Origin: Terebella lapidaria
Lineage: Eukaryota > Annelida > Polychaeta > Terebellida > Terebellidae
NCBI GenBank assembly: GCA_949152475.1
Contig: OX424566.1
Span: 9,137,177 to 9,201,176 of the forward strand
Direction: 5' to 3'
Length of the DNA: 64,000 bases
Shown here: piece by piece, positions 10,561 to 22,959 of the stretch
How positions within the stretch are numbered: the stretch's first letter is position 1
Layout of the letters: each line of letters begins with the position of its first letter
Notes under the pieces: generated by a model
Seen by the model: only the letters and a program-made list of their open reading frames with translations
The model's database searches: none
What the model was told of the DNA's origin: nothing
Program-made: the position numbers and the translations under genes

Positions 10561-12800
10561 ATATTGCTGTAATTTGGCTAACCATCAGGCTAGCATTCCG
10601 TCCGCATCGTTATAGTTCTTCAACCATCGCAATGAGCTATGGTCCGTCCGAAGTAGGAATTTCCATCCCCATAAGTAATGTATGTAATGCTGAATCATTT
10701 CGACTAAAGCCAACAGTTCACGGTACGTAGTGCAGTAATTCTGCTGTGTTCGCGACAGAGTCTTACTTGCAAACCAATCTGTATCTCTTTTCCGTTCACA
10801 CGCTGTGAAAGCGCACCTCCGATAGCGTAACCGCTAGCGTCCATATCAAGGATAAAGTAATCGTCCTCATCTCGGGAAGGGTGAGCGAGCTTGGGGGCCT
10901 TGATCAGTGCGTCTTGTAGCCTCCTGAAGGCTCTCCGTTAGGGTGACCCCCAGGTGCAAAGACATTCACCTCTGGTGAGTGCGACAAGAGGTTCGGCAAT
11001 TTGGTGTAGTCCTTAATGAACCTCCAGTGATAGTTCGCGAACCCTAGAAAGGCCCTAACGTCCGTGGTTTCACATGGAAACGGCCATTCCCTGATAGCCT
11101 TGACCTTGTTCGGGTCAACCCTGATACCTTGTCCGCTCACAGTGAATCCCAGATATAGGATTTCTCTTTGGAATAGTTCACACTTTTTGGGTTGCGGACG
11201 TAACCCAGCAGTTCGTATCCAATCCAGGACGCTGGATCCGTTCACACGCTGTGAAAGCGCACCTCCGATAGCGTAACCGCTAGCGTCTGTATCAAGGATA
11301 AAGTAATCGTCCTCATCTCGAGAAGGGTGAGCGAGCTTGGGGGCCTTGATCAATGTGTCTTGTAGCCTCCTGAAGTCTCTCCGTTGGGGTGACCTCCAGG
11401 TGAAAAGACATTCACCTCTGGTGAGTGCGACAAGAGGTTCGGCAATTCTGGCGTAGTCGTTAATGAACCTCCGGTGATAGTTCGCGATGGAACCGGCCAT
11501 CGTTCACATGGAACCGGCCATTCCCTGATAGCCTTGACCTTGTTCGGGTCAACCCTGATACCTTGTTCGCTCACAATGAATCCCAGATATAGGATTTCTC
11601 TTTGAAATAATTCGCACTTTTTGGGTTGCAGACGTAACCCAGCAGTTCGTATCCGATCCAGGACCGCTTCCAGGTTGGCAAGCGCCTGATCAAAAGTGCG
11701 TCCGTATGCTATCACATCGCCCAGATAGCACATACATCTAGTCCATAGATATCCGCGGAGAATTGTCTCCATGAGACGCTCAAAGGTTGCCGGCGCGTTA
11801 CTCAGTCCGAACGGCATAACCTTGAGTTGGTACAAGCCTTTCCGAGTGGCAATGGCGTTGATAGTGGTTTTACAATGAGAGTGTTTGACAGATCGCGCTT
11901 TGGTGTGGAAAGGTGGGTTCAGAGACGAAATCTGCTGTATTGCGTTCCCCTGTATGTGGGAAGGGTGAGCGAGCTTGGGGGCCTTGATCAATGTGTTTTG
12001 TAGCCTCCTGAAGTCTCTCCGTTGGGGTGACCTCCAGGTGAAAAGACATTCACCTCTGGTGAGTGCGACAAGAGGTTCGGCAATTCTGGCGTAGTCCTTA
12101 ATGAACCTCCGGTGATAGTTCGCGAACCCTAGAAAGGCCCTAATGTTCGTGGTTTCACATGGAACCGGCCATTCCCTGATAGCCTTGACCTTGTTCGGGT
12201 CAACCCTGATACCTTGTCCGCTCACAATGAATCCCAGATATAGGATTTCTCTTTGAAATAGTTCACACTTTTTGGGTTGCAGACGTAACCCAACAGTTCG
12301 TATCCGATCCAGGACTGCTTCCAGGTAGGCAAGCGCCTGATCAAAAGTGCGTCCGTATGCTATCACATCGCCCAGATAGCACATACATCTAGTCCATAGA
12401 TATCTGCGGAGAATTGTCTCCATGAGATGCTCAAAGGTTGCCGGCGCGTTACTCAGTCCGAACGGCATAACCTTGAGTTGGTACAAGCCTTTCCGAGTGG
12501 CAAAGGCGGTCTTTGGTCAGTCCACTGGATCCACCTCAACTTGCCAGTATCCAGAGGCAAGATCCAGAGCCGAAAAGTACGTCGCTCCAGCGAGCGCATC
12601 ATGCGTGTCTTGTATGTTCGGAAGTGGGTACGAATCTTTCCGTGTTACGTCATTGAGCAGTCTGTAATCAACACAGAACCGTACCTGTCCGTTCTTTTTC
12701 CGCACGAGCACCACTTGCAAGCTCCACAGTGAGTCCGATGGCTCAATACATCCAAGCCGTAACATTTTGTCGACCTTTTCGTCAATGATATGCTGTTGAG
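10560..12800 (-). pseudogene. A2 RT/RNase H region with repeated segments
   Basis: RT sequence with YQLKVMPFGLSNAPATFE, a catalytic-loop region close to the usual YIDDV, then ILYLGFIVSGQGI and RAFLGFANYHRRFI, followed by RNase H start ILDTDASGYAIGG. The segment carrying these thumb/connection motifs appears three times in the same orientation, with offsets of about 446 and 638 bp. RNase H sequence similar to A1 lies at about 10,600-10,760. The repeats are close to each other in sequence, so the duplication is later than the insertion of the element. Confidence 0.85.
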
Positions 12801-12813
12801 TCTGAGGGACACG

Positions 12814-13760
12814 TCACTGTCGTTGGCGAATTGGTGCATTCGCTCCGGTGTCAATCCGATGCTGTACAACTTGGGTTCGTCCCAACTGTCCGTCCGGGCA
12901 CATGAAGGTGTCCTTATACCTGTACACTAGGTTAGCACATTGGCGCTGCTGTTCGGGAGCTAACCCAGCTCGAGCTACCATATCACGTAAATATGACGGC
13001 AGATCACCATAACGATTAATGTTCATCCGGGGAATGTCCGGTTCTTCTCCGGGTTTCGGCAGTGCACCCACGATGCTATCCACAGGACTCGCAATAGCAA
13101 CAGGGTCCGAGCGAGTCAGAGTTACGCCCGTATCTGCGGGGTTCACTACTGTCACTTTAATGTTCAGTGTGGTTAGTGTCCTCCCCATTACTAAGTCCGT
13201 ATCCTCGGGAAAGTTCACCATTGGCTGAATGAGGCGCGGGTGTTGCCGCACCCTGACCTTCGAGGTCGGGACCAGTTCGACCACTGCTTCACTGCGTGGT
13301 GGCACAGTGACTGCACAACGTACAGCCATGCGTACGACGTTCGCTTCAAAGTCTTTGTGCGTGAACAGTATCTCCTTATTAACCTGTACTGTTCCTTCGC
13401 CATAGTTAACAATGGCGTTAGTTTGCCGGAAGAAATTCATGCCCGAAATCATCTTGTCATGAATTGCGGCTACACAGAATGTCACCATCATTTCTTTAGT
13501 TCCGACTTGAATCACAAGGTCCAAGAGTCCGTCGATAGTCTCCGTTGACATCACAGATAGTCGCGGTCGTAGGACGCATAGTGCGTTGTTCCAGTGCAGT
13601 ATGCGCAATGAAGCAGATCTCGACGAAGCAACGAGATTTGTGCCCCCGAGTCCATCACTGCCTTGAAAGTTCGTTTACCTATGCGTACCGGCAGTTTCCA
13701 ACACTCATGGGCGGCTCGGTTCGTCCGAATTGTCTGACGGAACTTTCAGCAGGAGTGTCA
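12814..13760 (-). pseudogene. A2 protease and linker remnant
   Basis: A minus-strand frame with GMNFFRQTNAIVNYGEG and VPPRSEAVVELVPTSKVRV corresponding to A1 and, more distantly, to the protease-linker part of C (GMSFLRIHRDITNF, VVPPMSEMIIEA). It lies between gag and RT as expected for the aspartic protease region. Confidence 0.75.
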
Positions 13761-14110
13761 ACATCGCTGGCTTGGTTTCGGGTTCGCACGAAAAGGCATA
13801 GAAACCTCTGTCGTCCGATATCCATTCAATTTCGGACATACTGTCTGTATCAGTCACGTTGGCAGTGCATGGCGCCTATTCCGCGGTGAGCGCTGTTGCA
13901 AAGGCTCCGACATCCCTTCGTGGAGCGAATCTTGAGTGGAAGACGACGAGACGCATTTAGCGCACACCCCTTCGGGAAGCTTAGCCGCCGGTGGCGCTAG
14001 CGCCGATTTGACCGGCAGGATGGTTATGGCCGCCGGTACGATTACTGTTTTGGAGCTGGGAGCTTTGCTCGTGTTATCGGAAGGTCCTTGCTCCACTGTT
14101 CCTTCCTCCT

Positions 14111-15598
14111 CTAGTTTGACGGTTTGCTCTCAGGTATTTGACCGACCTTGGGTGGCGGTACGTTGGTTGGTTTGACATTAGGCGTAGCTTTATTAGTCGG
14201 ATCAGTGTTCCCTGTGACACCCGGTCTGGGTGCGAACGGATTCATACCGTTCCGTACCAGAATATCCTTCAATCGAAAACACCGCATCCACCGATGTCCG
14301 GATTTCTTACAGAAGAAACAGATTTCAGTATGACCCGCTAGTGTAGGACGGTCCCCTCGGGCCTGAGCCATAGCTCACAACACAGAGTACAATGCATCCT
14401 CACCATACTGTCCGGCTTCGTCGCTGATAGCGCACTGAAACGCGTCCGCTACTCATTCGCGAGAACAGGATGGCACTGAATGTTCGGCACAACCTTCAAG
14501 TCCGGTCGTGTCGCTGTCAGCTGGATCATAGTACGGGGCTATCTGTTTGGGAGTTAACTTTTCCCAAGTGTCAATCTGTCCGATAGCACACGACATTCCT
14601 GAGTCCGTATCATTGTCCTCTGCATAACCAGAACCAACAGTTTCAGTCCGACTAGCACCGTGTTGTCGCTCTCGTTTCGTTCACTGTTGGCGGCTTTCCG
14701 CTTTTAGAACAGCCGTGAGTGCTTCACTATATGAACTAAACGTCAGTACACATAGTCTATCCGCAATATAGTCTGGCTGGCCATTAATGAATTGCAAAAT
14801 CACAGTTCTTTGCTGAGATTCCGGGGTCACATCGTCGAACACCTGTTCCGCAAGCGCTTGTAACCGCTCAAGGTAATGTTTTGCGGCCTCTTTCCATTCC
14901 CGTTTCATAAACGGAAAGTCCTCGCGCTTTGCCTGACGGCGGGGTGTGGGCTCCCATCCCTCCAGCAAGCGGCGTTGGAACTCTTCCCACGGGGTGTCGA
15001 CGGGGATGTTCAAGGCGAGTGCCTCGGCAGGGCCTCGCAGCGTACTGCGGAAAGTCGTGGTCTTGTTCAAGTCTGTATACGTGAAGGCAGACGTAAACTG
15101 CTTGTAGCTGCACAGGTACTGTACCAGGTTGCTTTCCTTGAAGGTGGCGCACAACTGGGCAGTCTTGCCGGTTGCTAGTGGTGGTGATCCGGTCGTAGAT
15201 TCCACCGGCGGTGAGATCGGAGTACCGATGTTCGATGTCGTGGAGTTCAAAGTACTGTTATTGGATATCGTAGTGATCGGAGTACCAATGTTCGCTGGCG
15301 ATCCATCGGGCACAGTCATAGCAGCTTCCGCTGGGGAAACGGCGGTCGTGATGGTGACTGGCGGTTCGAGGTCGCGTTGTGAATCGCTGGTGAGTATCCA
15401 ACACAACTTGACACAGGCGCGATACAGTTCGTCTGGCGGTTGCATGTGTGACAGAGTTGACGTGTCACTCATCACTACTGATCGGGGTCGTGACGGTCGC
15501 TGGCTTAGCGGTACCAGTTTGGCGGTCGCTCCGTCTGTCGTCCGTGACTCCTCACGGGAATTCGGCTGGCTATAGGTTTTCGCTCGTGTATCTGGCAT
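14111..15598 (-). pseudogene. A2 gag with zinc knuckle
   Basis: The main frame (14681-15598, 305 codons) reads as a Ty3/gypsy Gag. After an N-terminal region with PPDELYR and a few NIGTPI repeats come GPAEALALNIP, WEEFQRRLLEGWEP and AKHYLERLQALAEQVFDD, the helical Retrotrans_gag core. Separately at 14111-14371 is a CCHC knuckle, CFFCKKSGHRWMRC, the nucleic-acid-binding module that follows the capsid. In an intact element Gag packages the RNA. This copy is broken. Confidence 0.8.
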
Positions 15599-15636
15599 TG
15601 ACGTTAATAGTTTCTACGCCGAGACTGGCTTTCGAT

Positions 15637-15655
15637 ATCCTGGTCACTGGCGCCA
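15637..15655 (-). other. A2 primer-binding-site-like sequence
   Basis: Minus-strand TGGCGCCAGTGACCAGGAT one base from the LTR end, identical to that of A1. Confidence 0.65.
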
Positions 15656-15656
15656 A

Positions 15657-16232
15657 TGTTACGAAATCGGGATTCCTCAGGGTCTGATCAGCCCTTTTAC
15701 TAGCGTATAGTGTTCGTAGCGTTGTGCTTGGATTATCACAAACCAGTCCGAATTCAATTAATCCAAGTTTATTGGGATGATAAGTCCGATGGCACGATCA
15801 CGGCCTCATACACACTTCCCGATATAGTCCGAATAATAGTCCGACACGTGAAATGATATATCACAGATATTCTTCTGTAGATCTACACACAATTTCTTCA
15901 GTATTTTAGAGTTACATCTATTCCCTACAAAATCTCTCAACTTCACTCCGAAAAGTGTGGGGACTTTTTCATGGGTGTCTGGTTTTTCCCGCGTCGTGGA
16001 ACAGGAGTTCATGTGATTTGCTGAATGTGATGTAATGTCTGTGTGGGTGTGGTTAGGTGTCTGGAATTGTTGTGATTGGTGGTGTATTCTGCGTGACGTC
16101 ATTTGTGGAATTGTTCACATTTCTTGGACGGTGTGCGCCGGTTCTCATGAGTATGAAGTCATGTGATGAATCTGTGCCGTGTATGTCGAGTGGAATAAAG
16201 TGTAAGGGAGGGTTTCGGGCCGATAACTGACA
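15657..16232 (-). repeat. A2 5' LTR
   Basis: Plus-strand ends TGTTACGAAATCGG and ATAACTGACA. The 576-bp length comes from alignment with the A1 LTR, which diverges from it right after the CA. It contains a CRE palindrome (16094-16101). From 15869 onward the LTR belongs to the unit duplicated at 18930. Confidence 0.85.
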
Positions 16233-18929
16233 TAAATTTTCTACACTATTATCTATTAGTATTGCCGAAGGCGATGTGCAGTTTTGTCACTTGTAAGCGC
16301 TTGATATATATTTGTGTATTGGATTTTTTTCTAGTACGAAGACTCGCTACATTATCCAACAACAACACAGACATGAGGGATCGTTTTGGGAATTCAACTG
16401 GATGACTAGCAGCATGTAAACAGAAAGGGAAAAATAATATAAAAACTCTCAAATACATACTGGAAAAACACATGCATAACAAACACGTAATGATTTATGT
16501 AGGATAAAGAAAAATAAGTTTTTATTTTGGATTGAGACACTTCTTAGGATTTCTGGTTGATCAAATTAAAGTCGAAATTTGCAGTTAAGATTTCTCGATT
16601 AACCTTTTAACAAGCAATTCATAATGACCAGCCTTACACACATCAATAGCGACACTATAGCTTAGCGACACAATAGCTTAACAGGCCAGTACGTCAATAA
16701 AACCGATACGATATAATTAATTCATCGCTAGTGTGAATGCACTAATACAGTGAACCGAATCTGATTTCCCGAGTGACAAATAAAACCGACGTTATGGCCA
16801 ATAATGCAATTTAGAAGTTATCTATTGACTTACCAAACCTTTTTTTCACATTCTGACCAAAATCGATGAGATCACAGACATGGAGGCGCCAATATGTTTG
16901 TATATATTTGAGAAGGACCATTATTCTTCCAGTTACGCGTGTGTATGGCCAGTCAAACAGGTAAACATACCCACATACATCAATATATTAGTATTCAGAA
17001 CACATACAGTATATATCCGAAGTCGCTGTAAAGCTGCAGACAAAGGTCTCAAGAAGTTTGCCCATATCGACTTACTATTTGAACAGGGGTGAGGACATTT
17101 GTTATTTACACCATTCATTTAGATGTGAGAGGCCGAAATCGCCACCGTAGTTTGAATTTGACAAATTGAATGCTCTTGAACAAAACTGGACAAACTATAC
17201 AAAACGAGAGTAGTTTTATGTTATTCGACAGTTTGGGAAAACATGCCTCACCCCTTTCACCTTTTTAATGAAGACTTATTAATTTGTGCACCAGAAGAAA
17301 ACTATTCCGAGACTTATGGTGGGCAAAACAAAATCAACACGTTGCATGAATTCTATGATAGTGTCACTGTTGTTGCAACTTGTGTGATGATAAATTAGTG
17401 AATGTTGTAACAAATATCCTGTGGTTATACACAATCGAGTTGACAATGATTGTATTGCACTGAAGAATAGACATAGACCTACATAGGCTGTGCTTATGAA
17501 ATGAATACGATTCGCCAAAGAGTCAAATTGCAAATATTAATATTAATATATCACAATATATTGTTATTGTAGTTTGACGCTCCCAGCTTTCATTCTCTAG
17601 CGGAGAAGAATGGCACATGACTCTCTCACTCTGTTTTTGGCAAACTTGGATGACCGACGCTGTGTACGTCAAGGTGGCTTATTTCTGTCACTACCATATC
17701 GTTCCTTTTTTCAAAGAAAAGTATAATTGCATAAGAAAGAAAATACTATTTCCCTCAATGAAACGGATGTTTCTTCTACGTAAAATGTTCAAACGATATG
17801 TTTTCTGGGCAGAGCATGCAGTTGGATGTGGAGCGAGTATTTTTTCTGGTAACAAGCGTTTATACATGAAATACATAGTTCCCTGCATAAAAAATATTCT
17901 TCGTCTCAGGGGATGGTCTAGGATTTTCAATGGGGGTAGCAGTCAGTATGTAGATGCATGTATGTGGGAGAGAGTACTAGCCAATAGGCCTAAAGTCTAA
18001 ACATTAAAGGCTGGAGGGGTCTAGATGTTCTGTGGTTGATTCTGGGCGTTTCAAGGGTACCTACTATAGTCTCCAGATCCAACAATTTTTTTTGGGTGAC
18101 AAAAATCGAAAATTTTCAATGAGCAACCCATGACGTTATCAACAATCGAACATGTCGTGCAACAAATCTAATCATATAAACCGAGTTTCAATGCAACCAA
18201 ACATGATCTGGTCCAACAGGTAGGTGTTTTTGCTTTTTTTTGCTAGTCAAATAAAGCATAGAGCTGTTGGGTGGAGTGACTATCCCCGCCCACCCGTCCC
18301 ATACTTGCTTCATCTCACGCAGATTTTCCCTACACGTAGCAAACATTGGCTTTTGGATCTAGTTACAATATTTATGTTGGATGTTTGTTAGAATCAAAAT
18401 GTCTGACACGTCTTTGTTGACTTGCAAATGAATTATTATCAGAATTTGAACAAAATCGATAAGAACCGAGACATAGAGGCGCCAGTGCATTTGTATAAGT
18501 CAAAAGGCTCGTTTTTGTCAAGTTACGTGCACAGACAGACAAGCAAACAGATGCGGAGAAATATGGAAATAAACCTGGAACATCCTATGTCCGTTCTGAA
18601 TACTATACACTTGTATTTGGAACGCAGAAAAAATAACTCAAGCGGAATGCTATTCAAAGGGAATAGACAAGTTTTGAACATCATTAATATTTTGCGTTCT
18701 CTATACAGGGGTCGATATCGTGGCATTGGACTGACGCTGTGGACTTCTGTGTAGAAATTATATCGAATAACAGGTATAATTCCGTGACATGAATTGAAAA
18801 CTGACAAATGACGAGAAATTCGACGAGAAATGACCAATTATTTGAAATATTGTTATTAGAATCTAAGGCCCAAAAAAAGTTTTATGGTTCTGGTCAGGCG
18901 CGCACATCAGTTTTAACATCAGTTTTAAC
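15869..18929. repeat. Tandem duplication, copy 1 (3.06 kb)
   Basis: First copy of a 3061-bp direct tandem duplication; the second is 18930 to about 21980. By eye the copies differ only at scattered bases and one T-run length. The unit holds the distal ~364 bp of the A2 LTR, about 2.6 kb of AT-rich non-coding DNA, and the start of a MITE-like element at its right end. Inside the unit a diverged motif built around GAGGCGCCA occurs twice (near 16,870 and 18,470), followed each time by similar sequence, so the flank itself contains an older repeat. No gene was recognised. Confidence 0.95.
16094..16101. promoter_or_regulatory. CRE palindrome TGACGTCA in A2 LTR
   Basis: Perfect TGACGTCA, conserved with the A1 LTR and repeated at 19155-19162 in the duplicated LTR part. 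Motif evidence only. Confidence 0.5.
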
Positions 18930-21900
18930 ATTCTTCTGTAGATCTACACACAATTTCTTCAGTATTTTAGAGTTACATCTATTCCCTACAAAATCTCTCA
19001 ACTTCACTCCGAAAAGTGCGGGGACTTTTTCATGGGTGTCTGGTTTTTCCCGCGTCGTGGAACAGGAGTTCATGTGATTTGCTGAATGTGATGTAATGTC
19101 TGTGTGGGTGTGGTTAGGTGTCTGGAATTGTTGTGATTGGTGGTGTATTCTGCGTGACGTCATTTGTGGAATTGTTTACATTTCTTGGACGGTGTGCGCC
19201 GGTTCTCATGAGTATGAAGTCATGTGATGAATCTGTGCCGTGTATGTCGAGTGGAATAAAGTGTAAGGGAGGGTTTCGGGCCGATAACTGACATAAATTT
19301 TCTACACTATTATCTATTAGTATTGCCGAAGGCGATGTGCAGTTTTGTCACTTGTAAGCGCTTGATATATATTTGTGTATTGGATTTTTTTCTAGTACGA
19401 AGACTCGCTACATTATCCAACAACAACACAGACATGAGGGATCGTTTTGGGAATTCAACTGGATGACTAGCAGCATGTAAACAGAAAGGGAAAAATAATA
19501 TAAAAACTCTCAAATACATACTGGAAAAACACATGCATAACAAACATGTAATGATTTATGTAGGATAAAGAAAAATAAGTTTTTATTTTGGATTGAGACA
19601 CTTCTTAGGATTTCTGGTTGATCAAATTAAAGTCGAAATTTGCAGTTAAGATTTCTCAATTAACCTTTTAACAAGCAATTCATAATGACCAGCCTTACAC
19701 ACATCAATAGCGACACTATAGCTTAGCGACACAATAGCTTAGCAGGCCAGTACGTCAATAAAACCGATACGATATAATTAATTCATCGCTAGTGTGAATG
19801 CACTAATACAGTGAACCGAATCTGATTTCCCGAGTGACAAATAAAACCGACGTTATGGCCAATAATGCAATTTAGAAGTTATCTATTGACTTACCAAACC
19901 TTTTTTTCACATTCTGACCAAAATCGATGAGATCACAGACATGGAGGCGCCAATATGTTTGTATATATTTGAGAAGGACCATTATTCTTCCAGTTACGCG
20001 TGTGTATGGCCAGTCAAACAGGTAAACATACCCACATACATCAATATATTAGTATTCAGAACACATACAGTATATATCCGAAGTCGCTGTAAAGCTGCAG
20101 ACAAAGGTCTCAAGAAGTTTGTCCATATCGACTTACTATTTGAACAGGGGTGAGGACATTTGTTATTTACACCATTCATTTAGATGTGAGAGGCCGAAAT
20201 CGCCACCGTAGTTTGAATTTGACAAATTGAATGCTCTTGAACAAAACTGGACAAACTATACAAAACGAGAGTAGTTTTATGTTATTCGACAGTTTGGGAA
20301 AACATGCCTCACCCCTTTCACCTTTTTAATGAAGACTTATTAATTTGTGCACCAGAAGAAAACTATTCCGAGACTTATGGTGGGCAAAACAAAATCAACA
20401 CGTTGCATGAATTCTATGATAGTGTCACTGTTGTTGCAACTTGTGTGATGATAAATTAGTGAATGTTGTAACAAATATCCTGTGGTTATACACAATCGAG
20501 TTGACAATGATTGTATTGCACTGAAGAATAGACATAGACCTACATAGGCTGTGCTTATGAAATGAATACGATTCGCCAAAGAGTCAAATTGCAAATATTA
20601 ATATTAATATATCACAATATATTGTTATTGTAGTTTGACGCTGCCAGCTTTCATTCTCTAGCGGAGAAGAATGGCACATGACTCTCTCACTCTGTTTTTG
20701 GCAAACTTGGATGACCGACGCTGTGTACGTCAAGGTGGCTTATTTCTGTCACTACCATATCGTTCCTTTTTTCAAAGAAAAGTATAATTGCATAAGAAAG
20801 AAAATACTATTTCCCTCAATGAAACGGATGTTTCTTCTACGTAAAATGTTCAAACGATATGTTTTCTGGGCAGAGCATGCAGTTGGATGTGGAGCGAGTA
20901 TTTTTTCTGGTAACAAGCGTTTATACATGAAATACATAGTTCCCTGCATAAAAAATATTCTTCGTCTCAGGGGATGGTCTAGGATTTTCAATGGGGGTAG
21001 CAGTCAGTATGTAGATGCATGTATGTGGGAGAGAGTACTAGCCAATAGGCCTAAAGTCTAAACATTAAAGGCTGGAGGGGTCTAGATGTTCTGTGGTTGA
21101 TTCTGGGCGTTTCAAGGGTACCTACTATAGTCTCCAGATCCAACAATTTTTTGGGGGTGACAAAAATCGAAAAGTTTCAATGAGCAACCCATGACGTTAT
21201 CAACGATCGAACATGTCGTGCAACAAATCTAATCATATAAACCGAGTTTCAATGCAACCAAACATGATCTGGTCCAACAGATAGGCGTTTTTGCTTTTTT
21301 TTTGCTAGTCAAATAAAGCATAGAGCTGTTGGGTGGAGTGACTACCCCCGCCCACCCGTCCCATACTTGCTTCATCTCACGCAGATTTTTCCTACACGTA
21401 GCAAACATTGGCTTTTGGATCTAGTTACAATATTTATGTTGGATGTTTGTTAGAATCAAAATGTCTGACACGTCTTTGTTGACTTGCAAATGAATTATTA
21501 TCAGAATTTGAACAAAATCGATAAGAACCGAGACTTGGAGGCGCCAGTGCATTTGTATAAGTCAAAAGGCTCGTTTTTGTCAAGTTACGTGCACAGACAG
21601 ACAAGCAAACAGATGCGGAGAAATATGGAAATAAACCTGGAACATCCTATGCCCGTTCTGAATACTATACACTTGTATTTGGAACGCAGAAAAAATAACT
21701 CAGGCGGAATGCTATTCAAAGGGAATAGACAAGTTTTGAACATCATTAATATTTTGCGTTCTCTATACAGGGGTCGATATCGTGGCATTGGACTGACGCT
21801 GTGGACTTCTGTGTAGAAATTATATCGAACAACAGGTATAATTCCGTGACATGAATTGAAAACTGACAAATGACGAGAAATTCGACAAGAAATGACCAAT

Positions 21901-21980
21901 TATTTGAAATATTGTTATTAGAATCTAAGGCCCAAAAAAAGTTTTATGGTTCTGGTCAGGCGCGCGCATTAGTTTTAACA
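18930..21980. repeat. Tandem duplication, copy 2 (3.06 kb)
   Basis: Second copy of the unit above. It starts with TTCTTCTGTAGATCTACAC, an internal point of the LTR, joined directly to the right end of copy 1. At the junction ATCAGTTTTAAC is present twice. The copy continues into the complete MITE-like element at 21926-22350, whereas copy 1 stops inside it. Unequal exchange or a replication slip would explain this; so would an assembly error. Confidence 0.95.
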
Positions 21981-22350
21981 GCGCGCATCACTCGTTTTTT
22001 TTAATACAAAAAAACATCGCGCGCATCACTGTTTGAGAGCTGAATTTCTTTTTGTTTTCAGTAAATTGACACCCGTACACCGATTTTTGGAGATGATGAT
22101 CGAGTAAAATGGTCCCAAGTGTCTTTGACATTGCAAAACTTGGTGTATGGCTCGCCAAACAGGGCAAATTCAATCGGGTCGCTTATCAACAGCCAATTTC
22201 AGGGGAAAATGGTTCGTCAAATGGGCCATATTTGGCTAGATCAGTCATCGGCTGCCAATTTTAGCAAGAAAAAAGAGAAATAAGTCGCGTCGTCGCATCA
22301 CTTTTTCGAGGACCCCAATAAACAGAACCATAATACTTTTTTTGGCCTAA
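21926..22350. mobile_element. MITE-like element with 28-bp inverted ends
   Basis: The ends are imperfect inverted repeats: GGCCCAAAAAAAGTTTTATGG on the left, and on the right the reverse complement with one base fewer and one change. Just inside lie GCGCGC and GCATCACT motifs, also partly mirrored (CGCATCACTTTTTCG). About 425 bp with no coding capacity. A copy truncated by the tandem-duplication junction starts at 18865. I could not fix a target-site duplication, so the superfamily is open. Confidence 0.65.
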
Positions 22351-22548
22351 TGTTGATTTGTCAGTGTTATATATGAAAATGCGAGAGCAATGAAGATTGA
22401 AAAAGATTTTTTGTTCAATTTTTTTTTCAATTTTTATTTCAACAGCATTCACGTGTACACGACAATTAAACATAATATTGTAATTTACAAGTCAGCTGTT
22501 GGGGTATCACATAACTTGTCAGTTGTCTTCCTGCGATACCCCTTCACC

Positions 22549-22775
22549 CCCCCCCCCCACACACACACACACCTACACAAACTTTCAACATTTATTATAC
22601 AAAGCACGTCACCCATATCATACATCATCACACATGCAACACGTCATGACTCAAAATCACACACCCTCATACAAACCACTACACACATACACCCCCTCCC
22701 ACACACACACACACCCACGCACGCACACACACACACACCTATATACACACATACACACACACACACACGACATGA
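22549..22775 (+). repeat. Poly-C and CA microsatellites
   Basis: A C-run at 22548-22558 followed by ACACAC runs, then a larger CA-rich tract at 22690-22770. Any open frames here encode only His/Thr-rich low complexity. Confidence 0.9.
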
Positions 22776-22959
22776 ATACCAAAAACCCGCACCCACATAG
22801 AATAATCGTAAGCACATTCATAACACGGCATATATACAGGACAACCATTCGCACTGGGACAATTGTTCGCTCGGTCTCCGTTTGATGTCGTATCGCGACT
22901 CGGGTCGTAACTGGAGGGTATGTGGATGGCCAGGTCCGGAAGACGAGAGTATACTTACA

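Larger units (their letters stand above)
9590..16232 (-). mobile_element. Ty3/gypsy LTR element A2, broken fossil
   Basis: Second minus-strand copy of the A family. In sense order it has a 5' LTR (15657-16232), primer-binding-site-like sequence, gag with a CCHC knuckle, protease region, RT/RNase H, and integrase, which stops near 9640 without a 3' LTR. Part of the RT is present three times (about 10791-11236, 11237-11850, 11955-12500), with an 86-bp foreign segment between the second and third. The 5' LTR runs into a 3.06-kb tandem duplication. The element is broken in roughly ten places. Confidence 0.9.

Noticed and set aside
17617-18000. 127-codon frame, repeated at 20678-21061
   Set aside because: Both copies come from the 3.06-kb duplication, so they are not independent support; no family recognised.
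22390-22885. Two overlapping His/Thr-rich frames
   Set aside because: Low-complexity translation of CA microsatellites.
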